Positions 37,780-49,700 of a stretch of 64,000 nt of DNA are shown one piece after another. This DNA is from Cephalotus follicularis. Taxonomy: Eukaryota; Streptophyta; Magnoliopsida; Oxalidales; Cephalotaceae. The translations under genes were made by a program, and so were the position numbers. The DNA lies in the NCBI GenBank assembly GCA_001972305.1, contig BDDD01001756.1, positions 85,892 through 149,891 of the forward strand, in the 5' to 3' direction. Below the pieces are notes generated by a model. That model saw only the letters and a program-made list of their open reading frames with translations. It had not been told where the DNA came from and made no database searches. Each line of letters opens with the position of its first letter. Positions within the stretch are counted from its first letter, which is position 1.

Positions 37780-37993
37780 ACAGTCAACTATTTTTATGGA
37801 CAGTCGGCTGTTGTGGGTTGTGTAGTCGGCTACCTTATGAAATAGTCTACTACCTTGCTATGCACAGTCGGCTAGACCTCTGTCACAGTAGACTGCCTGC
37901 AGTCTGTTTTGTGTAGTCGACTGGCCCTGTTGCATAGTCGACTGCCAAGCTTCCAACAGTCGACTAGAGCTCTATAACAGTCAGCTGTTTTGC
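37780..37993. repeat. TCGA-palindrome array (B 3' LTR)
   Basis: About ten AGTCGACT-like units, several decayed, most 20-22 bases apart. Includes a block of four to five units missing from the 5' LTR. Confidence 0.78.
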
Positions 37994-39112
37994 CCAGAAA
38001 ATTCCTGTTTTCTACTGTTTTGATCCACTTGTTCTTCGAATCGATCTAGGTCTTTCCTAAACACTGTAATGAACATGTTTTATATCTCTAATGATTCTCA
38101 GGCCCTTATATGCATGGTTTTGTGTTTTTTAGATTGTTGTGCTTCAAGGGGAGTTTGAATTAACAATATTTTCATAATTCTTTTCTGTAAGCGCATAAGG
38201 TACGAATATTCTGCTCTTTGATACTCTCTTGACTTTATCGAGGCAAAATCAGCTTTCTTTCTATCTCTCTTTGGCCATCTGGTTTTATCGAATGAAAATC
38301 AGTTTTGCTTTTATGATATGTTCTTCGTGTTACGAACTCGGTTATGTTATGAAATTGATACGTTCTGGAAAATAAGTCGGCTTTGACATTTTATGAATTT
38401 AATATTCCTGACTTTATACTTATGTTATGATATGTTATGAAATGATCATCTCTTTATAGTGAAAAATAAATGAGTTGATATTCCGATTAAGAAATGTATG
38501 TTATGATATCGTTTGTGAACGATTTTCGAATATGTTTTGAAAAAGCATATTTTATGTGTTTCTAAATTGATTTTGATAAATAAATATTTTCGAAATACTG
38601 AGTATTTGTACCCACCTATGGGGCGTACCATAGGCATGTCGTAGGCCTGGCACGGGGACATGACACTTCCGTAGCGGTGTGATTAGTCTACGGCGTCTCT
38701 ATATGTTATGAATAAATCCCATGAGGTGGATTTATGGATCCGCTATGTATGATGGAGGCGTATGAATGGATTCTAGTTTATGGTATATGTGATAAGATAT
38801 GCAATGTGTGATACGATGTGATATGAGAATTGACTTGTGTAGTGCCGTACACTTCAATTCTAAATGGCATGTGGAATTAGCTCCTCCCTTGCCATATATG
38901 TTTCTGATATGTGATATGTTATGTGGCTCAGTATGAATTATGATATTATGAAATCGTGATTTTGAATGTTTATTTCAAAGTTATGAATTGGGTTTTATGA
39001 AGTTCGAAAATGAACATTTAAATGATTTACTGCTTAAGATTTCTGTTACGAGTTTTATTGAACTCTTACTGCTTTTAAACTACCGTTTACTGTTTTATAT
39101 TCCTTATCTGTA

Positions 39113-39127
39113 CTGATGTTTGCTCAA
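39113..39127 (+). other. LTR stem-loop, weakened (B 3' LTR)
   Basis: Same place as 21244-21258 but with a weaker stem: only the middle pairs remain. It is recorded because it argues against perfect conservation. Confidence 0.4.
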
Positions 39128-39471
39128 CCGCATTTTTGTTTCCTTGCGGCAGGTTATCACGAGCAGCGGGGGAAAGTGTGAATGAGAGATAACCACCTTT
39201 ATGTCAAGGATCGTTAGGAGTGTGATCCTGTTATGTTTTCTGTTAGAGTTGGTCATTGACAATAAGATACTTTTGGTTCATGTTCTTACTAATTGACCCT
39301 TCGAACATGTTTTAAGTTTTCTGAATATGTTAAGTTTTCAGTATGTTTTTCAGATTTGTTATGCCCGCCACGTTTTTAGCTAATAAAGTTATGCCTATGT
39401 TATGTTCAGTTATGTTATGTTAGATTCTGTATTATGACCTATGACCACTCCCGCCATCCGGGGGTGTTGCA

Positions 39472-39476
39472 GATAT
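39472..39476. other. Target duplication of B, right (GATAT)
   Basis: Matches 18846-18850. Confidence 0.9.
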
Positions 39477-41930
39477 AGTTTGTTCCTAAGTCCAAAGTAA
39501 GAAATACCTTGTGTTGGGTATTTCTATATACTTCTCTCTGGATTACAATGTATGTTCAACTTGAGTTATGGGCTCAAGTTGTGAGACTAACATTGGTATC
39601 TCTTTACAGAGGATAGGAGAATCTGGACAGCTAAGAGAGCTGGTAGTGCTATGGACTGACACCACGGTAATACATCGAGAGTGATGTAGTTGTTAATGAA
39701 TTATGTATATGGATATGTATTATTCAAGACACCGATCGAGAGAGATCAATGTCTTATCCAATGTCCATAACAATTCAAGGAACTACTAATAAAAGACTAT
39801 TAGAATGGTTTGGCCCATTGTGTCTTTATACATCTTCAGCTCTCATTCTAGGTAATGCACTGCAGTTGGTAGAACATATCCTAATCCAGATTCCATTGAA
39901 ATCTGTCCACTCCATATCTAGTGAGATAATGAAATGGAGAAAAACCAGCCTAAATCGTTTTGAGGGTTAAGGCTATCTAGCTTATGTAAGAAGGCGGAAA
40001 CCTTCTAAGCTGGAGGCATGATCGTGACGTTGCCAGTTTGTGGAATATTATAAGAAGAGCTTAGGATATTATTTCTACCATCCCGCAAACAAATATGGTT
40101 TTGTTTTGTGTACTGCAAAATTCCTAGAGAAGGAATACCTTGTTGCAAGAAGCAGTGGGAACTAGGTGAAACAAAGAGAGTTTCCACTAGGGAGAAACCT
40201 ATAGGAAGATAAGGAATTAGAGGATAAACCCTCTAAATACATAATTGGGAAAGGATCCCAATCTGAGATAGAATCTCAGTTTGGCACTCCTCAATAGAGG
40301 AGATCAGGTAGGATTTCGACAGTACCTAAGAAATAAGGTTTTCTCAATGAAAGGCACTGACGAACCTAACGTCAGCAAGATGACGAGCCTGTCAGCTATA
40401 AGGAAACAGTGAAGTGCACTGATTCCAGGACATGGTAAGAGATCATGAAATCCGAAAGGACTCCATGTATGCCTACCAAGTGAGGGACTTGGTATACGCA
40501 CCCAGAGGCTTAAAACCCTATCAGATGCTAAGTAAATCTTCATGCGGAAGATTGGCATTAATGGAAAAGGTTGAAAACCTTTAAATCGCAATTGGTCGTG
40601 AAAGGGTATAGACTAAGACAAGAGGTCTGTATATACCAGGAACTTTCTCGCCAGTCGCAAATGCTTAAGTCCATTCGGATACAGCTTACTAATTTCTTCT
40701 CATTGTGTTAATGGGCAATGGCAAATGGATGTCAAGACCGTCCGCAAGAGTGGCTATCTTGAAGAGGACATCTATATGTCCCAATACATCAAAATAGCAT
40801 TAGCACAAGAGGTGTAATCTCTAAAGGTCTACGACCTTAAGCAAGCATCTCGTAGCTGAAATATCCATTTTGATCTTATCAAATAAGTCTAATGTTCACT
40901 TTGTTGATACTGTATGTAGATGACATACTACACATAGAGGATGATGTAGGTATGTTGAAATACAGTTAAGCAAGAACTTCTCCATATAGGATTTGGGAAG
41001 GACCTCCTACGTTTTGAGGGAATGAAGATCTTAAGAGTAGATCACATAGGTTGTTTGAAGTTTCCCAAAGCTAGTACATCAGCAAGTAGCTGACGTGGTA
41101 TAGCATGAGAATTCCATATATTGGCTTACTGCCTATTAGCTAAGGAATTCATATCTCTCCAAGAGAGTCTCAGTGAGAGACAAATGAGGAGAGAATGGAC
41201 ATGAATAGGTAGCCTTAGCCGGAGGCTCCGTCATGTCTTCTATACATAGTACTGAGCCTGATATCGCATAAGCCTAAGGGTCTGGCTAGTCGATTTCAGT
41301 CCTATCCCTGTGAGACGCACTAGGACATAATCAAGATTGTAATACATCTGAGAAGACACTCAGGATATCTTCTTCACATCTAGAGAAGATAGTGAATTGA
41401 AACATAAGAGATAAGTGGACCTAGTTTCATATGTGATATGGATGGTCACAAATCCATTTCAGGATATGTGTTGATCCTGAATGGAAGTGTTGTATGAGTT
41501 GGAGGAGTTTGAGGTAGTAGACGACTGCAGAATCCACTAGAGAATGAAAGTATGTCGCAATCTATGATACCAATGATGGCAGGTGGTTTGGATACAAAAG
41601 TTCATGTTTGAACTTTATAGAGATACCATCCGTCTTTTGTCTAGTTGTAGTGACTTTGACATTGATGGAGGCCTTTGCATAAGCCATGCATCTTGGGTCT
41701 CATTACTGCACCGAATAGTGATGGTATCATATGATCGTGGAGATCATAATGTAAGTAACATCTCAAAAGATATGTTATTGAGGATATACAAGAGACATCA
41801 TATAGTAGATGTCTCATAAAGAGAGTCACGCAGCGGAAGCAAACTTAGCAGACCACTGACCAAAGCCATAAGCAGTACTCAAGAGGCAAGAGAGTACTAT
41901 ATGCTTAGGCTGTAGATCTCTATGGCTTGA
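39477..41930 (+). pseudogene. Element D pol remnant
   Basis: Strongly degraded copia pol. Landmarks include an ELSRQ/FSPVA-type RT entry near 40640 with MLKSIRIQL-like sequence, WQMDVKT near 40726, LEEDIYMSQ near 40760 and the catalytic box LYVDDIL near 40905-40930. RNase H features (GYVLILNG near 41463, TAESTR..KYVA near 41525-41560) precede a WIQKF motif near 41585. The first kilobase (39477-40500) is too decayed to assign to domains. Many breaks. RT and RNase H placed after the integrase region, and just before the 3' LTR, is the Ty1/Copia order. Confidence 0.75.
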
Positions 41931-41946
41931 GGGACAAGTGGGAGAT
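41931..41946 (+). other. Polypurine tract (D)
   Basis: GGGACAAGTGGGAGAT immediately before TGTTAG; the AAGTGGGAGATTGTTA context is typical of plant copia elements. Confidence 0.88.
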
Positions 41947-42434
41947 TGTTAGAAAGGGTTGTCCCTGCAAGCCAAGAGATGATTGCAGACATATGTTCTT
42001 AACATATGATACACTCTTAGTCGATACATTCTTAGTTCCATTCATTTTCAATAGTGCATACTTATGAAAGATTGGCATCTTAGCTGTATGTACAATCCAA
42101 AACGTTTGAATCGGATCAATTGATTACCATGTCAACTGAATACACATATAGTGCCCTATCGTTTGAGGGGTTGGATCTCATGCCTGAGAGGTTATGAGAA
42201 TGAGATCCTTACTCCCTTCTGAAAAAAGTTCCAAGTCATAGGTTCACTTTCTTAGGGCAATTGATGAACCGCAAAGACTTGACGTATTATGCTTGCTCCC
42301 GATGTTGGGGAGAATGGATCATCTCATTGCCATTTGGGTTTACCCTAAATCTGTTGCAGGGTGCATCCTAGAGAGCATCACTGAACTGACCCACCATAGG
42401 TTACCTATTTGGATAGTCAACACCTCTGTCAATA
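41947..42434 (+). repeat. Element D 3' LTR, first part
   Basis: 488 bases matching 13750 onward. It stops at CTGTCAATA, where element E begins. The rest of this LTR is not found further right. Confidence 0.85.
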
Positions 42435-42598
42435 TGTGACGACCTGAATTCCCTTTTGTACAGTTCATGCATACTGTACCGTATTGGACCGTATCGAATT
42501 GTATTGAATTAAGGTATTCCTATGCCTATTGTTATTGTATTGGTTAAATTCATGTATAGTCAGATTTTGGGATGAGTTTCGGAGTTGGCGGAATTGGC

Positions 42599-42605
42599 TA
42601 TATAA
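42599..42605 (+). promoter_or_regulatory. TATA box, E 5' LTR
   Basis: TATATAA in GGCTATATAAGCC, followed within about 30-60 bases by a CT-rich stretch (42625-42690) suited to a plant transcription start. The same site occurs at 49694-49700 in the 3' LTR. Confidence 0.65.
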
Positions 42606-43140
42606 GCCAATTCCTTAGCCATTCCTCTCATTTTACTCATTCTTCTCCCTCTCTTTATCCTTCTGCTTCTCATTCTCTCTCTCAGCCGGCAGCCTACTCC
42701 TCCATAGCAGCGCCGGATTGCATCTCCAACAACAAACAACAATTGAAGTCTCACCTTTCCTTGGTTGGAGAAAGATTGCAGTGGATTCTTCAAGTTTCCC
42801 AACTGATTGATTGATTGGAAGCTCAACTTTTGAAGCTTCGTTAAAGGTAGTACTTCCCTACTTGAATTGCCTATGGCTTAAGCGCATGATTGATTGAATT
42901 GCATGATTAATTGAGTGATTGAATGATTGAAATGAAATGAATTATGAAACTAGGGTTTTCATTGATTTTCCTTGCTCTAATTGATCTAGGAAGATTAAAA
43001 CTGAATTTTGAAGGTTGTAACAAGTTTTACTAACCTTAAATTATTAATTTTAAGCCTTGGTTTTAAAAGAATGGCTTTAAATTGTATTTTGACTTGAAAA
43101 TTGATGGTTTTCTTCACAAAATCGGCCATTCCCAGCAAAG

Positions 43141-43450
43141 ACATCGATCCCCTTGCCCATGGACATCGAGGTCTTTCATTTTGGGATGCAACCTCCTTCA
43201 TTTCGTAGCAAAGACATCGATGTCTTTGAAAGACATCGACGTCTTTGCCATGAGATGTCTTTTCCCAGAAAAGGCATCGACGTGGGACATCGATGTGCAT
43301 TCCCAGGTCATTTTAATTGAAATGCGTCGACGTCTTTGTCCAACGACATCGACGTCTTTGGGAAACTGAGAAAAACATCGATGTCTTTCAAAGACATCGA
43401 CGTCCTTCTACCGTTTTCAAAGGTATGCCCGGATATGTATCGATGTCTTT
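43141..43450. repeat. TCGA-palindrome array (E 5' LTR)
   Basis: Eleven TCGA centres, at 43144, 43166, 43217, 43236, 43277, 43290, 43327, 43349, 43378, 43397 and 43440. The consensus is AAAGACATCGA[T/C]GTCTTT. Spacings are mostly 19-22 or about twice that. Confidence 0.82.
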
Positions 43451-44343
43451 TGCCAAGGACAACAACACCTTTCGGGCTGACTGGAGTTTTTGACTGCTTA
43501 AACCTGGTTTTTGACTTCTTTTCACATTGCCACTTGACTGGAGCCTCACTTGAGGTGTTCAAGTGTTTGAAAACGGTTTTAATAATTGTACTGACCGATT
43601 GATTGCTTGAGTCATGAGTCATGTGAGTCTAAGTCAGTAAGTTGGACGCACATCCCAACCCTCCATTAGATATCGTCACTCATTGACTTTGCTTATTGAC
43701 ATTGAAATGATATTGCACTGATGTGATTGATTGTATTGTATGGATCCTATAGAGCGACCTTATCATTCTTGTCGGCATGTTAGGTTGTTGACTCTGTCCA
43801 CCTATTTCGTCGATCGTTTCATTTACTGCATTGTATTGACCCGCTAACGAGAGGTACCGATTGTTTGTTGATTGATTCTCCCTTGAGGCTGTAGCTCCCT
43901 AATGGTATCAGTAGCTCCCTCAGTTGTATCTCATCGAGACTAGATTGACCCAGCCATAGGCTGGAAGATCTATGAGTCCCAGACCTGATCAATCTGGGAA
44001 CCGTAGATAGATCTCTCACCTTTTTTGAAGGACTACCTTCCGTGGGATTGATCACTGCTAACTGATTGACATTGTACTTACCCAAGGTTGCATGCTTTAT
44101 AGGATATGGTTGCTTGATTGGGTGTTTGATACACCACCATTGAGTGTCTGTCATTGATTGATTGTTATAGATCCTATCCGTTTGCTCTGTTATGGGCCAT
44201 TGTCATACGGGTAGTCTGATCGCCAACTGTACATATGCATTTGCCATATCACGCGTTGATATTGTACACCACACATTGTTATTGCATAGATTATCACCGA
44301 TATTGCACATTGTGCAAGCATACATGCTGCATGAGGTTTCTGC

Positions 44344-44360
44344 TTAGCCAGTGTGGCTAA
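44344..44360 (+). other. LTR stem-loop (E 5' LTR)
   Basis: TTAGCC / GGCTAA around loop AGTGT, 358 bases before the LTR end. A second weaker hairpin follows at 44361-44380. Confidence 0.68.
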
Positions 44361-44721
44361 CACCATCGTTCGGGGTGGGGCTGTGTTGTACCTTTGTGTA
44401 CGACATAGGCAGGGCAATGAGTAGTCGCGGATGAAGGATTGAAGACTCTATCGACCGAGGGGATCGTCTGGATCTGACAGAGCTCTTTGTAATACTGTAT
44501 TGAAGAGTTAGTAAGTGCATTGTAAAAGATTTGTATTGTAAAGGATTGTATTGTATTGTATTGTCAGGATGGATTGTTGTATTGTATCTTCCGCTTAATG
44601 ATATGTATTGCAAAGTTTTAAGTTTTTCCGTATTTTTATACTGCTAGTCCCGACCATTGTATTGTTATTGGATTGAGAGTAATGCCACGTGTCTGCCCTG
44701 CGGGAGCGAGGTGTTACAGAA

Positions 44722-44732
44722 TGGTATCAGAG
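44722..44732 (+). other. Primer binding site, initiator-Met tRNA (E)
   Basis: TGGTATCAGAG three bases after the LTR end. Confidence 0.9.
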
Positions 44733-44861
44733 ACATTGGTTGGCTTGCTAGTTAAGTATATTAATGCGTTGATTAAGATTGACTGAATGGATTTGCATAG
44801 AGATTGATATTGAAATTGAAAGAGATTGTATCTGATCATCCCATTGTTGCCTCTTATAGCA

Positions 44862-46130
44862 ATGAACAATAGGGGAAGGCGTGGTCGTCGAGGTGGAAGG
44901 AATTCTCCTGCCCCTGCTCCTGTTGTTAATGAACCTGTTCAGGGAAATGAATTTCAATAGTATGATCCCAATGATCCACCAGCTGGGGCTAACCCCGAGG
45001 TTTGGACACAGTTGTGTGCCGCTATGGAATAGATGCATACTCTGATGGGAAGCCAGCAGGCTAGAGTTGAACGTAGGCCAAGAAGGGAAGATGTGTTGAG
45101 CCACTTCCTAAAGTTGCAACCCCCAGCATTTATAGGACTTCCTGATCATACCCTTGCTGAGTCTTGGCTAACCCATATGGAGAAGATCTTTGAGGTCATG
45201 GGATGTGATGATGAACATAAATTGCTTTTGGCAGTGTATATGCTCCAAGGAGAAGCTGAGCACTGGTGGGCTGTGGTTAACACAGATTGGACAAGGAATG
45301 GTACAGTCCGCTCTTGGGATGCCTTCAAAAGGGAATTCAATGCAAGGTACTACCCTCAGGTGGAGACCGACAGAAGAGAGATTGAATTTGCTAACCTGGT
45401 ACAGGGAAGCATGACAGTTGCTGAGTATGAGGCGAGATTCATGCAGTTAGCCCGATCTGCCCCATACTTAGTGGAAGGCCAATAGCGTAGAGAAAAGAAG
45501 TTCCTTAGGGGACTGAGTTTGGATTTGAGGAGGCACCTGACACCCTTGGGTCTAACCTTCATATTGGATATTTCTTCCCGGGCTATGCAACTTGAGGACA
45601 TTGCAGCTGAGGCTAAACTGATGAGAGAGATAACCTGTACCAGGCCTGCTCCCCCCGCTTGGCAGAGTGGTAGTGATAGTGGCAGTGTGAAATCATAGAA
45701 GACTGATAGTAGTCCCTCTCCTGGTTCTCAGGGTAGTAATCATGATAGTGGGAACCTGTCCCGTTCTTAGAGGAGAAACTGATCAAGGAACGCGCGCCGT
45801 GGAGGCCGATCTGCAGGCACCTAGTCAGAGTATGCCTTCCAGATTTTCTGGGACTGGTAATCAAAGTTCTTTGGTTCCTTGTGTGCATTGTCAGAAGACC
45901 AACCACGCTTCTTATAACTATAGACGGTTTTGGGGCCTTTACTTGGTTTGTGGTGGTTTCGACGACATTGCTAGAGATTGTCCTTGGAGTTCTCATCCTA
46001 GAGGATTTGATCAGACACAGTGGTCACCGCCTCTACCAGGACCGACAACCAGTGTACCGTCTTCTTCCCGTGGCACTTCGCAGTCCAGAGGAAAGCAGCC
46101 TATGAGTTCTGCTCTGACAGTTTAGGCTAG
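44862..46130 (+). pseudogene. Element E gag remnant
   Basis: The start at 44862 gives MNNRGRRGRRGGRNSPAPAP, a basic N-terminus. The gag core (FLKLQPPAFIGLPDHTLAES, GEAEHWWAVV, LVQGSMTVAEYEARFMQLA) is about 45105-45480. A Ser/Gln-rich linker leads to a diverged zinc-knuckle zone (CVHCQKTNHASYN, then CGGFDDIARDCPW; about 45880-45995). Broken. Confidence 0.83.
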
Positions 46131-49100
46131 ACTGTTTGCTATGGAACCGAGTGCTGCAGCATGGTCTGATGTTGTGATTGGAGGTACCATTCGACTCTTT
46201 CAACTTCCAGCATGGGTTCTTATTGATTTGGGTTCATCCCATTCATTCATTGCATGGAATTTTGTCTCCCATGATGGTTTGAGACCCGAGTAGCTTCCTT
46301 TCTTGATGGAGGTATCCACACCTCTCAATGAGTCAGCAACCACCGATCGAGTGTGTCGAGATTGTATTGTAGAGAATGATGATCATTGCTTATTAGCCGA
46401 TCTTATTGTTTTACCAATGGATGGCCTAGATGTGATTCTTGGCATGGATTGGTTGTCTGCTAGCTTTCCTCAGGTGGATTGTCATCGAAAAGTAATGGTT
46501 TTTAGTCCTCAAGGACGACCACCGTTTCGGTTTCTTGGCACCTTAGAGCCATTATTTGTTTCGATGGTTTCGGCTTTGCATGCGGACAGATTGTTACGAT
46601 ATGGATGCCAGGGGTTTCTGGCACATGTGCTCGATACTGATAGATGGCGGCCGGCACTGGAAGATATTCCAGTGGTTTGTGAGTTCGGAGATGTTTTTCC
46701 TCAGGATTTGACTTCTTTACCGCCTGACAGAGAGATAGAGTTCGTGATTGATTTGATAGCAGGGACTGCACCGATTTCTCGAGCACTGTACCGAATGGCA
46801 CCGATAGAATGAAAAGATTTGAAGATATAGTTACAGAATCTTCTGGACAAAGGTTTTATAAGACCTAGTGCTTCACCATGGGGAGCACGTGTTCTTTTTG
46901 TCAAGAAGAAAGATGGGTAGCTCCGTATGTGTATTGACTACCGATAGCTCATTAAAGTTACAGTGAAGAATAAGTACCCTCTACCGCACATTGATGAGTT
47001 GTTCGACCAGCTCAGAGGAGTGACAGTGTTTTCTAATCTCGATTTGAGATCGGGCTACAACAAGTTGAAAGTCAGACCGGAGGATGTTCGGAAGACGGCT
47101 TTCAGATCGGGATATGGCCATTATGAGTTATTGGTGATGCCTTTCGGTGTGACTAATGCTCCCGCAACTTTCATGGACCTGATGAACTGAGTGTTTAGAT
47201 AGTATCTGGATCAGTTCATTGTAGTGTTCATTGACGACCTCTTGGTCTATTCCAGGACCGATGAGGAGCCTGCCCGGCACCTCCAAATTGTATTTTAGAC
47301 ATCGAGGGATCATCGATTGTATGCCAAATTTGACAAGTGCAAGTTTTGGTTATTGGAGGTTGCTTTTCTTGGGCATATTGTTTCTATTGACGGTTTATCA
47401 GTTGATCCATCGAAAGTAGAGGCAATGAAAGATTGGAAACGACCGACGAATGCTTCCGAAGTTCGCAGGTTATTGGGTTTAGCAGGGTATTATCGTCGAT
47501 TTGTTAAGTGATTTTCCCGTATTGCTACACCATTGACCAGATTGACACAGAAGAACGCTGCATTTGTATGGGATAGTGATTGTGAAAGAATTTTTCTAGA
47601 GTTGAAAGACAGATTTATTTTCGCTCCTGTCCTAGCCTTGCCAGACGGGAACGAAGACTTTGTTGTATAAACCGATGCTTCTGGGAAGGGGCTTGGTTGC
47701 GTTCTTATGCAATACGGCAAAGTGATTGCATATGCATCGAGGCAGATCAAACCACACGAAGAAAGCTACCCAGTGAATGACTTGGAGTTGGCGGCCATTG
47801 TCTTTGCTCTTGGAAAATGGCGCCACTACCTTTATGGAACCAAGTTCACAGTTTTCATTGATCATAAGAGTTTGAGATATCTCTTTTCACAGAAGGAATT
47901 GAACATGAGACAGAGAAGGTGGTTTGTGCTTCTTAATGATTATGATCGCGATATTGAATATCATCCGGGAAAAGTGAATGTTGTTGCAGATGCATTGAGT
48001 CACAAGTTGTCTTGTACGACTCTTTCCCATATACATGTGCAACCTGCATTGCTTGACCAGATTAGAGATGCTCAGATAGTGGGTATTGAATTGCAAAAAG
48101 TGGCTACTGCTATTGATGAAGGTTTGAAACCCGATTTCTCCCTATCTACAGATGGATTATTGAGATGAAGGAGCAGAATTTGCGTTCCGGCCAATAGCGA
48201 GTTCAAGGAAGAACTTCTTTCTGAAGCCCATAAATCTTGTTTCTCTGTTCATCCAGGGAGTACGAAGATGTACCACGACTTGAAACTTAGCTATTGGTGG
48301 ATTGGCATGAAGAGAGACATCGCGGAGTTTGTATCGAGATGCCTTACTTGTCAGCAAGTAAAGGCAGAGCACCAGAGACCGGCAGGCTTGCTTCAGCCTT
48401 TGCTCATTCCTGAGTGGAAATGGGAGGACATTACCATGGATATCGTGTCCGAGTTACCTCTGACTCGTGACAGACACGATGGTATATGGGTTATTGTCGA
48501 CCAGCTCACGAAGTTGGCCCACTTTCTACCGTTACGGATGACTTACTCTACAGAAAAGTTGTCCAGATTGTTCTTGAAAGAGATTGTTAAAGCACATGGA
48601 GCTCCTGTTAGCATCGTTTTGGATCGAGGCTCTCGCTTCACTTCCAGTTTTTGGAGGAGGCTACAGGTAGCTATGGGTACCGATTTGAGTTTCAGTGCCA
48701 CTTTTCATCCCCAAACAGATGGTTTGTCTGAAAGGACCATTCAGACTTTAGAGGACAGGCTTCGTGCATGCGTTCTGGACTTTGGAGGTAATTGGGATGA
48801 CTATTTGCATTTGATTGAGTTCTCATACAACAATAGTTATCACGAGAGCATACAGATGGCTCCTTATGAAGACCTATATTGTAGTAAGTGCCGATCGCCA
48901 GTTTGTTGGGATCAAGTCGGTGAAAAGAGCATTCTGGGGGCAGAGATTGTACAGATTACCGCAGAGAAAGTGAAATTGATGAAATACCGATTGATTGTTG
49001 GACAGAGTAGACAAAAAAGCTATGCTGATGTTCATCGCAGAGGCTTGGAGTTTGGTGTTGGTGACCATGTTTTCCTCAAAGTGTCACCCACTAAAGGAGT

Positions 49101-49475
49101 CATGAGATTGGGAAGAAAGGGAAGCTTTCTCCTCGTTTTATTGGACCTTTTGAGGTATTGGATCGGATTGGAAGACGTGCTTACAGGCTTGCCTTGCCTC
49201 CAGCATTGTCGGGAGTTCATGATGTGTTCCATGTTTCTTAGTTGAGGAGATATGTTCAAGATCCTTCACACATCATTGAGTACAGTCAGATTCAGCTGGA
49301 ACCTGACTTATCGTTTATTGAGACTCCTATACAGATTATTGACAGACAGATCAGAGTTTTGAGGAACAGGACCATTCCTCTGGTCAGTGTACTATGGTGG
49401 TATCATGGTTCTATGGAGCGCACCTAGAAGCGCGAGGACGATATGGGAGAGACATATCCCTTCCTATTTGAATGA
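46131..49475 (+). pseudogene. Element E pol remnant (PR-RT-RH-INT-chromodomain-like tail)
   Basis: The protease (LIDLGSSHSF near 46210-46245, VILGMDWLS near 46432) leads to a linker (EDIPVVCEFGDVFPQDL). The RT spans about 46750-47420, with a FIDDLLVYS box near 47227. RNase H is about 47670-48005 ([17 protein letters not shown]). Integrase starts near 48240 with HPGSTKMYHDLKLSYWW and CLTCQQVKAEHQRP, with FHPQTDGLSERTIQ near 48705. The tail has [16 protein letters not shown] and a chromodomain-like end (IPLVSVLWWYHG..ERT, ending PFLFE near 49470). Broken in many places. Confidence 0.87.
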
Positions 49476-49514
49476 TTTATCGATTGACTGGTAATCTGGG
49501 GACCCTATTCTTTT

Positions 49515-49527
49515 AAGGAGGGGAGAG
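49515..49527 (+). other. Polypurine tract (E)
   Basis: AAGGAGGGGAGAG before TGTGACTACC. Confidence 0.88.
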
Positions 49528-49693
49528 TGTGACTACCCGAATTCCCTTTTGTACTGTTCATGCATACTGTACCGTATTGGACCGTATCGAATTGTATTGA
49601 ATTGAGGTATTCATATACCAACTGTTATTGTATTGGTTGAATTCATGTATAGTTAAGATTTGGGCTGTGTTTCGGAGAGTTGGTGGAATCGGC

Positions 49694-49700
49694 TATATAA
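49694..49700 (+). promoter_or_regulatory. TATA box, E 3' LTR
   Basis: TATATAA, counterpart of 42599-42605. Confidence 0.6.

Larger units (their letters stand above)
18851..39471 (+). mobile_element. Element B: Ty3/Gypsy chromovirus (Tekay/Del type), carrying C
   Basis: Full-length Gypsy element with both LTRs (18851-21602 and 36636-39471), primer site, gag, pol, purine tract and 5-bp duplication GATAT. It is split in its RNase H region by inverted element C (24359-34744). It is the same broad family as A: gag and pol align, but the LTRs belong to a different subfamily. Coding parts are heavily broken (a dozen or more places). In the first 350 LTR bases I count about 21 differences between its two LTRs by eye (about 6%), so it is older than C. 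Confidence 0.93.
36636..39471 (+). repeat. Element B 3' LTR
   Basis: 2836 bases from TGTAATACCC to GGGTGTTGCA. It is longer than the 5' LTR chiefly because its TCGA-palindrome array (37780-37993) holds about 91 extra bases. Confidence 0.93.
13750..42434 (+). mobile_element. Element D: Ty1/Copia, long LTRs, carrying B (with C)
   Basis: LTR pair starting TGTTAGA at 13750 and 41947, with primer site, gag, a degraded pol and a purine tract between. The D sequence is split at 18850/39477 by element B (TSD GATAT). The pol order, with RT and RNase H after the integrase region, is that of Ty1/Copia. The RNase H style (GYVLILNG, AEYVA-like) suggests the Angela/Tork/TAR group, but the lineage is not resolved. 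Its 3' LTR is cut by E. It was inserted into Athila block K (left flank CCGAT); the right flank is not available, so its duplication cannot be checked. Confidence 0.85.
42435..44718 (+). repeat. Element E 5' LTR
   Basis: 2284 bases, TGTGACGACC to GGTGTTACA. It has a TATA box (42599-42605), a CT-rich leader, a TCGA-palindrome array (43141-43450) and a stem-loop (44344-44360). Confidence 0.92.

Noticed and set aside
42435-44718. E 5' LTR read as a host promoter with TATA box and downstream gene
   Set aside because: The same sequence recurs at 49528 as the partner LTR and is followed by a tRNA primer site and gag.
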